A stretch of 46,034 bases of DNA from Rhodospirillales bacterium (GCA_016794025.1 JAEUKX010000101.1:1-46034); one strand, 5' to 3'; positions 33,421 to 42,344 are shown, counted from the first letter of the stretch. Numbers and translations: made by a program. The notes: a model not told the origin generated them from the sequence alone.

Positions 33421-34845
33421 TTGGGCGGAACGCCATTCGACGAGATGACCGCCGCGGACGGCAGCGTGCGCGCGGCCTATGCGGGTCTCGCCGCCTGGCT
33501 GAAGCGCATCCCGGCCGACCTGATCGGGCGCAAGCGCCTCGAGGCGGACCTGCTGTTCCGCCGGCTTGGCATCACGTTTGCCGTCTACGGCGAAGGCGGC
33601 GATCCCGAGCGGCTCATTCCCTTCGACGTGATCCCGCGCATAGTCACGAGCGCGGAATGGACGTCGCTTTCCGAAGGTCTCGTGCAGCGCGTCCAGGCGC
33701 TCAATGCCTTTCTCTACGACGTCTACCACGACATGGAGATCGTCCGGGCCGGCAAGATCCCCGAGGAACTCGTCGTCGGCAATGCGCAGTACCGGCCCGA
33801 AATGCGCGGCGTCGACGTGCCAGGGCGCATCTACACCCATATTGCCGGCATCGACGTCGTGCGTGTCGCCGAGAACCAGTTCTACGTCCTCGAGGACAAT
33901 GTCCGCACACCCTCGGGCGTTTCCTACATGCTCGAGAACCGCGAGGCGATGATGCGCCTCTTCCCCGAGCTTTTCGCGATCAATCGCGTCCAGCCGGTGG
34001 GCCATTATCCGGACGAGCTGCTGAAATCCCTGCGCTCGCTCCCGCCGGCGAGCTGCGCCGACAAGGACGAGCCGACCGTCGTGGTGATGACGCCGGGCGC
34101 GTACAATTCGGCCTATTTCGAGCACGTCTTCCTCGCCGAGCAGATGGGCGTCGAACTGGTCGAAGGCCAGGACATGTTCGTGGAGAACGACATCGTCTAC
34201 ATGCGCACGGTTTCCGGGCCCAAGCGGGTCGACACGATCTACCGTCGCCTTGACGACGCGTTTCTCGATCCTGACGCATTCAATCCGGAAAGCGTGCTCG
34301 GCGTGCGGGGGCTGTTCGCCGCCTACCGCAAGGGCAACGTCAATCTCGCCAACGCGGTCGGGACAGGCGTGGCGGACGACAAGTCGGTCTACACCTATGT
34401 TCCCGACATGGTGCGCTTCTATCTCGGCGAGGAGCCGAAGCTCGCCAACGTGCCGACCTATTCGCTGCGCAAGGCTGACGATCTGAAATACACCCTCGAG
34501 CATCTGCCCGAACTTGTGGTGAAGGAAGTCCACGGATCGGGCGGCTACGGCATGCTCGTGGGCCCGAAATCGACGAAGGAGGAGATCGAGGCGTTCCGCA
34601 AGCGGATCGAGGCCCACCCCGAGAACTACATCGCCCAGCCCACGCTCGCGCTCTCGACCTGCCCGACCTATGTCGACGAGGGTATCGCGCCGCGCCATGT
34701 CGACCTGCGGCCCTACCTGCTGGTCGGCAAGGAGGTGAAGCTCGTGCCCGGCGGGCTCACCCGCGTGGCATTGCGCAAGGGCTCGCTCGTCGTGAATTCG
34801 TCGCAGGGCGGCGGCACCAAGGACACCTGGGTGCTGGAGAGCTGA
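33421..34845 (+). CDS. Circularly permuted ATP-grasp protein (COG2308 type)
   Basis: A 474-residue protein of the circularly permuted ATP-grasp family (DUF404/DUF407). Recognisable stretches are FDEMTAADGSVRAAYAGLAAWL, FDVIPRIVTSAEWTSLSEGLVQRVQALNAFLYDVY, GIDVVRVAENQFYVLEDNVRTPSGVSYMLENR, and near the C-terminus LVVKEVHGSGGYGMLVGP and TRVALRKGSLVVNSSQGGGTKDTWVL. These proteins are predicted to make amide or peptide bonds using ATP. The start is TTG at 33421 with GGGGAGG 6 nt upstream; the first in-frame ATG would remove the conserved N-terminal lead. Three bp separate it from the alpha-E gene. Part of the Anbu cluster. Confidence 0.92.
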   Translation: MGGTPFDEMTAADGSVRAAYAGLAAWLKRIPADLIGRKRLEADLLFRRLGITFAVYGEGGDPERLIPFDVIPRIVTSAEWTSLSEGLVQRVQALNAFLYDVYHDMEIVRAGKIPEELVVGNAQYRPEMRGVDVPGRIYTHIAGIDVVRVAENQFYVLEDNVRTPSGVSYMLENREAMMRLFPELFAINRVQPVGHYPDELLKSLRSLPPASCADKDEPTVVVMTPGAYNSAYFEHVFLAEQMGVELVEGQDMFVENDIVYMRTVSGPKRVDTIYRRLDDAFLDPDAFNPESVLGVRGLFAAYRKGNVNLANAVGTGVADDKSVYTYVPDMVRFYLGEEPKLANVPTYSLRKADDLKYTLEHLPELVVKEVHGSGGYGMLVGPKSTKEEIEAFRKRIEAHPENYIAQPTLALSTCPTYVDEGIAPRHVDLRPYLLVGKEVKLVPGGLTRVALRKGSLVVNSSQGGGTKDTWVLES

Positions 34846-34848
34846 GCC

Positions 34849-35796
34849 ATGCTGTCACGTGCCGCCGCATCGCTCTACTGGATGTCCCGCTACATGGAGC
34901 GCGCCGAGAACATGGCGCGCATTCTCGACGTCTCCTACCGCATGTCGCTTTCGGCATCGGACGAGCATTCCCAGCGCACGCAGTGGGAGCCGGCGCTCGT
35001 CGTCGCGGGCTGCGAGCTGCCGTTCAAGGATACCGGCCGGAAGATCGAAGCCCGCAACGTGATCGAGTTCCTGGCGCTTGACGCGAGCAACATGTCGTCG
35101 ATCCGTTCGTCGCTGTGGACGGCGCGCGAAAACGCGCGCGCCATGCGCACGCAGATCACGACGGAGATGTGGGAAGCGCTCAACGCCACGTGGCTCGAGA
35201 TGCGCAGCCTCGACTATGCCAAGATCGAGGCGATGGGTCTGCGGGCCTTCTTCGACTGGGTCAAGGAGCGCAGCCACCTCTTCCGCGGCGTGGGCTACGG
35301 CACCATGCCGCGCGATGCCGCCTACCGCTTCGTGCGCGTCGGCACCTTCCTCGAGCGCGCGGATTCGACCGCGCGCCTTCTGGACGTGAAATATCACGTG
35401 CTGCTTCCCACCGCGCGCGATGTCGGCGGTGCCGTCGACTACTACCAGTGGGGTGCGCTGCTGCGGTCGGTCTCGGCTTTCCAGGCGTACCGGCGGATCT
35501 ACCGCGACGTCATCCGTCCGCGCCGCGTGGCGGAACTGCTGATCCTTCGCGACGACATGCCGCGTTCGCTGCGCGTCTCGTTCGGCGAGCTGACACAGCT
35601 CCTCGACCAGCTCCGCGAGATGTTCCAGCGCGACTACCTGTCGGCCCGTCTGGCCGACCAGATGTACAACCGCCTGCGCTTCGGCCGCATCGACGACGTC
35701 TTCGAGCAGGGCCTGCACGAGTTCCTGACCGAGGTCGTCAACAGCAACGTGGCCCTGGGCAAGGCGATTGCGGACGACTTCGGAATGACGTATTGA
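34849..35796 (+). CDS. Alpha-E domain protein (DUF403)
   Basis: A 315-residue all-helical protein of the alpha-E (DUF403, COG2307) family. It begins MLSRAAASLYWMSRYMERAENMARILDV, the invariant N-terminal signature, and includes NARAMRTQITTEMWEALNATWLEM, FFDWVKERSHLFRGVGYGTMPRDAAYRFVRVGTFLERADSTARLLDVKY and a final FLTEVVNSNVALGKAIADDF. The role is unknown, but it is almost always encoded beside a circularly permuted ATP-grasp protein and is predicted to act with it. The ATG follows the previous stop by 3 bp. Confidence 0.94.
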   Translation: MLSRAAASLYWMSRYMERAENMARILDVSYRMSLSASDEHSQRTQWEPALVVAGCELPFKDTGRKIEARNVIEFLALDASNMSSIRSSLWTARENARAMRTQITTEMWEALNATWLEMRSLDYAKIEAMGLRAFFDWVKERSHLFRGVGYGTMPRDAAYRFVRVGTFLERADSTARLLDVKYHVLLPTARDVGGAVDYYQWGALLRSVSAFQAYRRIYRDVIRPRRVAELLILRDDMPRSLRVSFGELTQLLDQLREMFQRDYLSARLADQMYNRLRFGRIDDVFEQGLHEFLTEVVNSNVALGKAIADDFGMTY

Positions 35797-35830
35797 GCGG
35801 CCGCTTCCGCAATCGGAGTTTCGCGATCCC

Positions 35831-36562
35831 ATGACCTACGGCGTCGGCCTGCTGCTCGAGGACGGTCTCGTTCTCTGTTCGGATTCCCGCACGCATGCGG
35901 GCGTCGATCACGTCGCGACCTTCAACAAGATGCATGTCTGGGAAAAGACCGGCGAGCGCGTCGTCGTCCTGCTCACGGCCGGGAACCTCGCCATCTCGCA
36001 GTCGGTGGTGAACCTGCTGACCGAAGGGATGGGGACCGACAGGACCGAGACGCTCGCAAACGTCCCGTCGATGTTCGAGGCCGCGCGCCTTGTCGGGCGG
36101 GCCGTGCGCGAGGTCTACGATCTCGACGCCCAGCGCCTGAAGGAGCAGGGGACGGAGTTTTCCATCTCCCTCATCCTCGGCGGGCAGATCAAGGGCAGGC
36201 GCCTCCGGCTGTTCCAGGTCTACTCGGCGGGCAACTTCATCGAGGCGTCGGCCGAGACGCCTTACTTCCAGATCGGCGAGACCAAGTACGGCAAGCCGAT
36301 CCTCGATCGGGTCGTCATGGGCTCGACCACGCTCAACGAGGCGGCCAAGTGCGCGCTGATCTCGATGGATTCGACGCTGCGCTCGAACGTCTCGGTCGGT
36401 CTGCCGATCGACATCGCGATCCTGCGCCGCGACGAATGCCGCGTGGCCGTGCGCAAGCGGCTCGACGAGAAGGACGTCTATTTCTCCGATATCCGGCGCC
36501 GCTGGTCGGAAGGCCTGCGCTCGGTCTTCCAGACCGTCCCGGATCCGGACTGGAAGGTTTGA
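35831..36562 (+). CDS. Anbu, bacterial proteasome-type peptidase
   Basis: A 243-residue Ntn-hydrolase of the Anbu type (COG3484). After loss of Met1 the N-terminus would be Thr2 (MTYGVGLLLEDG), the proteasome-type nucleophile; D18 in LCSDSRTHAG and K33 in FNKMHVW occupy the positions of catalytic Asp17 and Lys33 of proteasome beta subunits. Later come VVLLTAGNLAISQSVVN, FSISLILGGQIKGRRLRLFQVYSAGNFI and MGSTTLNEAAKCALISMDSTLRSNVSVGLPIDI, characteristic of Anbu. It lies 34 bp after the alpha-E gene. Anbu forms open ring or helical assemblies rather than a closed 20S barrel; substrates are unknown. Confidence 0.94.
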   Translation: MTYGVGLLLEDGLVLCSDSRTHAGVDHVATFNKMHVWEKTGERVVVLLTAGNLAISQSVVNLLTEGMGTDRTETLANVPSMFEAARLVGRAVREVYDLDAQRLKEQGTEFSISLILGGQIKGRRLRLFQVYSAGNFIEASAETPYFQIGETKYGKPILDRVVMGSTTLNEAAKCALISMDSTLRSNVSVGLPIDIAILRRDECRVAVRKRLDEKDVYFSDIRRRWSEGLRSVFQTVPDPDWKV

Positions 36563-36578
36563 AACCCGGTCCCGACGC

Positions 36579-37346
36579 GTGCTTACGGATCCCTTCTTCT
36601 ACGCGCTCGCCATCCCGGCGTTCCTGCTGACGGGCATTTCGAAGGGCGGCTTCGGCGGCGGCCTCGGCTCGATGGGGGTGCCGCTGATGGCGCTTGCCAT
36701 CCCCGTGCCGCAGGCGGCGGCGATCATGCTGCCGCTGCTGATGGTCATGGATGTGGTCGGCGTCTGGCGGTACCGGCGCGACTACGCGCGCGGGCTCATG
36801 GGGATCCTCCTGCTGGGAGCAGTGATCGGCACGGCCTTGGGCTACGCCGCGTTCAGCCATCTGGATGACGGCTGGATCCGCCTCCTGATCGGCGTCATCG
36901 CGGTGCTCTTTCCGCTCAAGGATTTCGCGCTGCATGCGCTTGGCCGTTCGCCGCTCGCGGTCGCGCCGAATCCGGCCAAGGGCGTTTTCTGGTCCACGAT
37001 CGCCGGCGTGACGAGCTTCATCGCCAACGCGGGAAGCCCGCCGATCCAGGTCTTCCTGCTGCCGCTGCGGCTCGACAAGACGGTTTTCGTCGCCACGACG
37101 ACGGTCTATTTCGCCTTCATGAACGCGATAAAGCTCGGGCCCTATATCTCGCTCGGGCTTTTCACGCCCGAGAACCTTGCCACGAGCGCAATCCTCCTGC
37201 CGCTGGCGCTGGCGGGGATCTTCCTCGGCCTCTGGCTGCACGCGCGCGTGCCGGACAAGCCCTTCTATTTCTGGTGCAACGTCTTCCTTTTTGTCACGGG
37301 CCTGAAGCTGGTCTGGGACGGGGCACGCATCGTCCTCTTCACCTAG
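36579..37346 (+). CDS. TauE/SafE-family (TSUP) membrane transporter
   Basis: A 255-residue membrane protein with about seven to eight hydrophobic segments. FLLTGISKGGFGGGLGSMGVPLMAL at the N-terminus and SFIANAGSPPIQVFLLPLRLDKTVFVATTTVYFAFMN in the middle are the paired signature repeats of the sulfite/sulfonate exporter family. The start is GTG at 36579 (VLTDPFFYALAIP). It follows the Anbu gene by 16 bp and may be read from the same transcript, although no functional link to Anbu is known to me. Transport of an organic or sulfur-containing anion is a family-level guess. Confidence 0.9.
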   Translation: MLTDPFFYALAIPAFLLTGISKGGFGGGLGSMGVPLMALAIPVPQAAAIMLPLLMVMDVVGVWRYRRDYARGLMGILLLGAVIGTALGYAAFSHLDDGWIRLLIGVIAVLFPLKDFALHALGRSPLAVAPNPAKGVFWSTIAGVTSFIANAGSPPIQVFLLPLRLDKTVFVATTTVYFAFMNAIKLGPYISLGLFTPENLATSAILLPLALAGIFLGLWLHARVPDKPFYFWCNVFLFVTGLKLVWDGARIVLFT

Positions 37347-37354
37347 GCCTTGCC

Positions 37355-37384
37355 CCGAATTATTTTAGGTCTAAAATAATTCGG
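37355..37384. promoter_or_regulatory. Perfect AT-rich palindrome upstream of the salicylyl-CoA hydroxylase fusion
   Basis: CCGAATTATTTTAG (37355-37368) and CTAAAATAATTCGG (37371-37384) are perfect 14-bp inverted copies with a 2-nt centre. It lies 8 bp after the TSUP gene and 22 bp before the hydroxylase start. With strong AT content in a GC-rich region it looks like an operator overlapping a promoter, probably for a MarR-type regulator; as RNA it could also act as a terminator-like hairpin for the gene before it. Confidence 0.75.
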
Positions 37385-37406
37385 TCTTCGCGAAGGGGCG
37401 GGTGAA

Positions 37407-39668
37407 ATGAAGATCGTCAGCATCGGCGGCGGGCCTGCGGGCCTCTATTTCTCGATTCTTGCGAAGAAGGCCGATCCGTCGTCCGAGATCCTGGTCGTCG
37501 AACGCAACCGTCCGGACGACACGTTCGGGTTCGGTGTCGTCTTTTCCGACGAGACGCTCGGCAACTTCGCCGAGGCCGACGCCGAGAGCTACCAGGCCAT
37601 CACCGACGCGTTTGCACACTGGACCGACATCGACATCCACTATGGCGAACAGGTCGTGACATCGACCGGGCACGGCTTCTCCGGCCTTGCCCGCGTGAAG
37701 CTCCTCAACATCCTGCAGCGCCGCGCGACGGATCTCGGAGTCAAAATCCGGTTCGAGACCGAGGCGAAGGGTCCGCAGGACTTTCCCGATGCCGACCTCA
37801 TCCTTGCCGCCGACGGCGTCAATTCCGGCATCCGGCAGGCTTACGCCGACCGGTTCGGGCCGAGGCTCGACTGGCGGAAGAACAAGTTCGTGTGGCTCGG
37901 CACGACCCGGCCGCACCCGTCCTTCACGTTCCATTTCAAGAATCACGAAAGCGGCCTTTTCCGCGTCCACGCCTACCAGTACGACCGGACGAATTCGACC
38001 TTCATCGTCGAATGCGCGCAAACGACGTGGAAGCGCGCGGGCCTCGACGCGGCCGACGAGGCGCAGACGCTTGCCTTCTGCGAGAAGCTGTTCGCGGCCG
38101 AACTCGGCGGCCACCGGCTGCAGGCCAACCGCTCGATCTGGCGGACCTTCCCGACGATCTCGAACGACCGCTGGAGCTTCGACAATGTCGTGCTGATGGG
38201 CGATGCGCTGCATACCGCGCATTTCTCGATCGGCTCGGGCACGAAGCTGGCGATGGAAGATGCCATCGCGCTTGCCGACGCACTCAAGGCCCACCCCGGT
38301 GACGTGCGTGGCGCGCTTGCGTCGTACGAGAAGGTCCGCCGTCCGCAGGTCGAGGCGATCCAGCGCGCGGCGCAGACGAGCCTCGAATGGTTCGAGGATG
38401 TCGAGCGCTATGCGGGCCGCTTCGATCCGCTCGAGTTCGCCTTCTCGATGCTGACGCGATCGATGCGAATCACGCACACGAACCTGAAGCTGCGCGATCC
38501 GGGCTATGTCGGGCGCGTCGATCTCGACTTCGCGCGCAAGGCGGCAGGTGCGTCAGGGGCCGAAGTGAAGCTCGATCCGCCGCCGCCGCCGATGTTCACG
38601 CCCTTCCGCCTGCGCGGCATGACCCTCGCCAACCGCATTGCCGTATCGCCGATGTGCCAGTACTCGGCCGAGGACGGCACGCCCGACGACTGGCATCTGG
38701 TGCATCTGGGCAGCCGCGCGATCGGCGGGGCAGGGCTCGTGATCGCGGAAGCAACCGACGTCAGCGCGCAGGGACGGATCACGCCGGGTTGCACGGGTCT
38801 CTACAAGGAAGCGCATGTCGGCGCGTGGAAGCGCATCGTCGATTTCGTGCATGCCAACAGCGCCGCGAAGATCGCCGTCCAGATCGCGCATGCGGGCCGC
38901 AAGGGGGCCACCTGCGTGCCGTGGGATGGGGCGGACAAGCCGTTGCCGTCTGGCGGCTGGCCACTGCTTTCGGCTTCCGCCATCCCCTACAAGCCCGGCA
39001 GCCAGACGCCCAAGGCGATGGACCGCGCGGACATGGATGCGGTCAAGGCGGACTTCGTGCGTGCCGCGCAGTACGCTGAGCGCGCCGGCTTCGACATGAT
39101 TGAACTTCACATGGCGCACGGCTACCTGCTTGCGAGCTTCGTGTCGCCGCTGACGAACACGCGCACCGACGAATATGGCGGCGACGTCGACCGGCGCCTG
39201 CGCTTCCCGCTCGAGGTGTTCGATGCCGTGCGCGCGGTATGGCCGCAGGCGAAACCCATCTCGGTGCGCATCTCGGCGGTCGACTGGAAAGAGGGCGGCA
39301 ACACGCCCGACGATGCGGTGGAGATCGCGCGGCGTCTCAAGGCGCGCGGCGTCGACATCGTCGACGTATCGGCCGGGCAGACCGTGCCCGACGGCAGCCC
39401 CGCCTATGGGCGGCTCTTCCAGACGCCTTTCTCCGACCGGGTGCGCAACGAGGCCGGTATCGCGACGATGACGGTTGGCAACATCTCGTCGTGGGCGGAC
39501 TGCAACACGATCCTGGCGGCCGGCCGCGCGGACATCTGCGTGCTCGCGCGTGGCCATCTCTACGATCCCTACTGGACCCGCCATGCGGCCTACGAGCAGG
39601 GCTACGCCATGCCGTGGCCCCGGCAGTACGCCGCCACGCGCAGCTTCACGCCGCGCGAAAGCCGCTAG
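37407..39668 (+). CDS. Bifunctional salicylyl-CoA 5-hydroxylase / ene-type oxidoreductase
   Basis: A 753-residue fusion. Residues 1 to about 385 form an FAD aromatic hydroxylase: GGGPAGLYFSILAKKADP is the FAD-binding GxGxxG start and LMGDALHTAHFSIGSGTKLAMEDA the GD motif. Residues about 395-750 form an Old Yellow Enzyme-like FMN domain: FTPFRLRGMTLANRIAVSPMCQYSAEDGTPDDWHLVHLGSRAIGG, HMAHGYLLASFVSPLTNTRTDEYGG and ISAVDWKEGGNTPDDAVEIARRL. Proteins with this architecture hydroxylate salicylyl-CoA or related aryl-CoA thioesters on the way to gentisyl-CoA. The ATG at 37407 follows GGGGCGGGTGAA. No CoA ligase or gentisate genes are next to it on this strand, so the pathway is incomplete here. Substrate remains inferred. 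Confidence 0.9.
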   Translation: MKIVSIGGGPAGLYFSILAKKADPSSEILVVERNRPDDTFGFGVVFSDETLGNFAEADAESYQAITDAFAHWTDIDIHYGEQVVTSTGHGFSGLARVKLLNILQRRATDLGVKIRFETEAKGPQDFPDADLILAADGVNSGIRQAYADRFGPRLDWRKNKFVWLGTTRPHPSFTFHFKNHESGLFRVHAYQYDRTNSTFIVECAQTTWKRAGLDAADEAQTLAFCEKLFAAELGGHRLQANRSIWRTFPTISNDRWSFDNVVLMGDALHTAHFSIGSGTKLAMEDAIALADALKAHPGDVRGALASYEKVRRPQVEAIQRAAQTSLEWFEDVERYAGRFDPLEFAFSMLTRSMRITHTNLKLRDPGYVGRVDLDFARKAAGASGAEVKLDPPPPPMFTPFRLRGMTLANRIAVSPMCQYSAEDGTPDDWHLVHLGSRAIGGAGLVIAEATDVSAQGRITPGCTGLYKEAHVGAWKRIVDFVHANSAAKIAVQIAHAGRKGATCVPWDGADKPLPSGGWPLLSASAIPYKPGSQTPKAMDRADMDAVKADFVRAAQYAERAGFDMIELHMAHGYLLASFVSPLTNTRTDEYGGDVDRRLRFPLEVFDAVRAVWPQAKPISVRISAVDWKEGGNTPDDAVEIARRLKARGVDIVDVSAGQTVPDGSPAYGRLFQTPFSDRVRNEAGIATMTVGNISSWADCNTILAAGRADICVLARGHLYDPYWTRHAAYEQGYAMPWPRQYAATRSFTPRESR

Positions 39669-39844
39669 GACTCGCCGAGCGCCGACTCGCTGAAATAGCC
39701 CTCGGACGCCAGGCGCTTCATGACCGCCCAGCGCTCGTCCTTCGTCATCGACGCCCAGCCGCGGATCTCGCCGACCGTGCGGCCGCAGCCCTCGCAGCGG
39801 TCGTCGGGGCCGAGGCGGCACACGCGCACGCAGGGGCTCATCAT
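39665..39844 (-). CDS. DUF1289 family small cysteine-rich protein
   Basis: A 59-residue protein, MMSPCVRVCRLGPDDRCEGC followed by GRTVGEIRGWASMTKDERWAVMKRL, matching DUF1289 (putative Fe-S or zinc-binding protein with Cys-x3-Cys and Cys-x2-Cys). Function unknown. The first of two adjacent ATG codons (39844) overlaps the panE stop (ATGA), so it is the last gene of the ligase-panE operon; the ATG at 39841 would give 58 residues. Its TAG stop interlocks with the TAG of the converging hydroxylase fusion, with a 4-bp overlap (CTAG core). Confidence 0.88.
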   Translation of the reverse strand: MMSPCVRVCRLGPDDRCEGCGRTVGEIRGWASMTKDERWAVMKRLASEGYFSESALGES

Positions 39845-40824
39845 GGGTAAACGCCCGCCACATGCGCGCGCTGGCGCACGAGCGACAGCACGATCCGGCA
39901 GGCCGGCATCGCATGGCCGACCAGTTCGCCCATCTCCACGACGGCGCCCAGCATCGCGTCGATCTCCATCGGCTTCCGGGCCTCGAGATCCTGCAGCATC
40001 GAGGTCTTGTGCGCGCCCACTTCGCCGGCGCCGTCGATGCGCTTCTCGACGTCGATGCCGAAGCGGATGCCCAGCGCCTCGCCGACGGCCTGCGCCTCGA
40101 GCATCATTGCCTTCGCCACCGCGCGCGTGCCGGGGTCGGACGCGATCGCTTCGAGCGTGGCGCCGGTCAGCGCCGAGACGGGATTGAAAGTAAGGTTGCC
40201 CCAAAGCTTCACCCACATGTCGTCGCGGATGCGCGGCCGGATGGGCGCCTTGAGGCCGCCCGCGATCATCAGGTCGGCCAGCTTCTGGATGCGCGCGCTC
40301 TTCGACCCGTCGGGTTCGCCCAGCGCGAAGCGGTTCGAATAGGTGTGCTCGATGACGCCGGGCTCGAGGATGTTGGCCGCCGGATAGACGATGCAGCCGA
40401 TGGCGCGCGCCGGATCGAGCGTGGACCACAGCCGGCCGTCGGGGTCGACCGATTTCAGCCGTGCCCCGTCATGCGCGCCGCCATGCCCGTAGAAGTACCA
40501 GTAGGGCACGCCGTTCATTGCCGTCACGAGTGCCGTCTCCGGCCCCAGCAGCTTCGCGATCTGGCCGGCGGCCGGCGCAAGGCCGGTCGCCTTCAGCGCC
40601 GCGATCACGAAATCTTGCGCGCCCGCCTCGTCCGGATCGCCGGTGAAGCGGGCCTTGGTGATGACTGTTTCCTTGCCTTCGGAGATGAGCCGGATGCCGT
40701 TCGCCTTCATCGCGGCCAGGTGCGGCCCGCGCGCGAAGAACGTCACGTCGGCACCCGCCTGGGCGAGCTTCACGCCCATGTAGCCGCCGATGGCGCCCGC
40801 CCCGAAGATGAGCACGCGGCTCAT
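39841..40824 (-). CDS. panE: 2-dehydropantoate 2-reductase family protein
   Basis: A 327-residue NADP-dependent reductase of the ketopantoate reductase family. The Rossmann motif is at the N-terminus (MSRVLIFGAGAIGGYMGVKLAQAGADVTFFARG). The C-terminal helical domain has DDMWVKLWGNLTFNPVSALTGAT, containing the catalytic Lys and Asn of the family, and a following DGAGEVGAHKTSMLQDLEARKPMEIDAMLGAVVE. PanE supplies pantoate for coenzyme A, but the family includes paralogues acting on other 2-keto acids, and this copy is coupled by ATGA overlaps to an acyl-CoA ligase and a DUF1289 gene rather than to panBC. The true substrate is therefore open. Confidence 0.85.
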   Translation of the reverse strand: MSRVLIFGAGAIGGYMGVKLAQAGADVTFFARGPHLAAMKANGIRLISEGKETVITKARFTGDPDEAGAQDFVIAALKATGLAPAAGQIAKLLGPETALVTAMNGVPYWYFYGHGGAHDGARLKSVDPDGRLWSTLDPARAIGCIVYPAANILEPGVIEHTYSNRFALGEPDGSKSARIQKLADLMIAGGLKAPIRPRIRDDMWVKLWGNLTFNPVSALTGATLEAIASDPGTRAVAKAMMLEAQAVGEALGIRFGIDVEKRIDGAGEVGAHKTSMLQDLEARKPMEIDAMLGAVVEMGELVGHAMPACRIVLSLVRQRAHVAGVYP

Positions 40825-42344
40825 GCGCCCAGACCCAGCTTGCCCGCAAGGCCGATGCGCTGGAGCTTGCCCGTGGCGCCCTTCGGGATTTCGGCGAGAA
40901 ACACGATCTTGCGCGGCACCTTGAAGTCCGCAAGCTTCTTCGCGGCAAAATCGCGCAGCTCGCGCTCGGTGGCGCTCTGGCCCTCGCGCAGCACGACGGC
41001 CGCGGCCACTTCCTCGCCCAGCTTGTCGTGCGGCATGGCGAAGGTGACGACCTGCTGCACGGCGGGGTGATCCATGATGACCTCGTCGACCTCGAGCGGG
41101 CTCACCTTCTCGCCGCCGCGGTTGATGAGTTCCTTGAGCCGCCCGGTGATGCGCAGATAGCCTTCCTCGTCGATCGTTCCCTGGTCGCCGGTGCGGAACC
41201 AGCCGTTGGCGAAGGCCTTGAGGTTCGCGTCCGGATTGGCCTCGTAGCCCTTCGTGACGTTGGGGCCGCGGATCACGACCTCGCCCAGCGATCCGGAGGG
41301 CAGGAGATTGCCCTCCTCGTCCATGATGCGGACCTCGGGGCCGGCGGCGATGCCGACCGAGCCCGGCTTGCGCTCTCGCGGCGGCAGCGGGTTGGACGCC
41401 ATCTGGTGCGCCGCCTCGGTCATGCCGTAGCTCTCGATGACCGGGCAGCCGAACGTGGCCTCCAGCTCCTGCATGACCTGCGGCGGCAGCGAGGCCGACG
41501 ACGAGCGGATGAAGCGCAGGCCCGCGCGGCCGATGATCTCCCTGTTGCGCTCGGCGCGCGACAGGATCGCCTGGTGCATCGTCGGCACGGCCGTGTACCA
41601 GCTCGGCTTCGCCTCCTCGAGCCAGGCGAAGAACTTGAGCGCGTTGAAGCCCGGCGTGCAGACGGTCTGCCCGCCGGCGGCGAGCGAGGAGAGCACCGCC
41701 GCGATCAGCCCGTGGATGTGGAACAGCGGCATGATGTTGAGGCACCGGTCGGCGGGCTTCAGCGCGAGCGTCTGCCCGATATGCCGGGCGGACGCGCACA
41801 CATTGGCCTGCGCGAGCGGCACGATCTTGGGCCGCGAGGTGGTGCCCGACGTGTGCAGCACGAGCGCCACGTCCTCGGTGTCGGCAAAGCCCGCCTGCGC
41901 CGGCACGCCCTTCAGGGCGCCGGCGGCAAGCGTGAAGCTGCCGGCACCCGCGGCGCGATCGGGCATCAGTTCCACGACCGGCACGCCCAGCTTGGCGGCG
42001 ACCGCGCGCGCGGGCGTTTCCTCGCCGGCCTGCACGACGAGCGCCTTCGCCTTGAGATCGGTCAGGTAGAACTCGAACTCGTCGGCGCGATAGGCGGGGT
42101 TGAGCGGCGCGGTGGTGGCGCCGGCGCCGATCGCAAGGAAGGAAGCGGCCATCTCGGGGCCGTTGGGCAGCACGATCGCCACGCGGTCGTTGCGCCCGAT
42201 GCCCATCGCGTTGAGATCGGCGACGGTGCGGCGCGCAAGCGCGCGCAGGCCCGCGAAGTCGAGCGCCTTCGTCTCCGGCGCGCCGAGCGCGGCATCGCCG
42301 TCCCTGCCGACCGCAAGCAGTTCCCAGATCGTCGCAAACGCCAT
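40821..42344 (-). CDS. AMP-dependent acyl-CoA synthetase (oxalyl-CoA synthetase-like)
   Basis: A 507-residue ANL-superfamily ligase that activates a carboxylic acid with ATP and CoA. Core motifs are LHTSGTTSRPKIVPLAQ (P-loop), FHIHGLIAAVLSSLAAGG, SWYTAVPTMHQAILSRAE, ESYGMTEAAHQM and the hinge/Asp motif WFRTGDQGTIDEEGYLRITGRLKELINRGGEKVSP, with the C-terminal Lys in PKGATGKLQR. The TSRPK variant and WYTAVPTxHQ stretch resemble the AAE3/Pcs60 oxalyl-CoA synthetase group. Start ATG 42344 with GGAAGGAA upstream. It overlaps panE by 4 bp. Oxalate or another small diacid is the best guess; other acids cannot be excluded. Confidence 0.88.
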   Translation of the reverse strand: MAFATIWELLAVGRDGDAALGAPETKALDFAGLRALARRTVADLNAMGIGRNDRVAIVLPNGPEMAASFLAIGAGATTAPLNPAYRADEFEFYLTDLKAKALVVQAGEETPARAVAAKLGVPVVELMPDRAAGAGSFTLAAGALKGVPAQAGFADTEDVALVLHTSGTTSRPKIVPLAQANVCASARHIGQTLALKPADRCLNIMPLFHIHGLIAAVLSSLAAGGQTVCTPGFNALKFFAWLEEAKPSWYTAVPTMHQAILSRAERNREIIGRAGLRFIRSSSASLPPQVMQELEATFGCPVIESYGMTEAAHQMASNPLPPRERKPGSVGIAAGPEVRIMDEEGNLLPSGSLGEVVIRGPNVTKGYEANPDANLKAFANGWFRTGDQGTIDEEGYLRITGRLKELINRGGEKVSPLEVDEVIMDHPAVQQVVTFAMPHDKLGEEVAAAVVLREGQSATERELRDFAAKKLADFKVPRKIVFLAEIPKGATGKLQRIGLAGKLGLGA

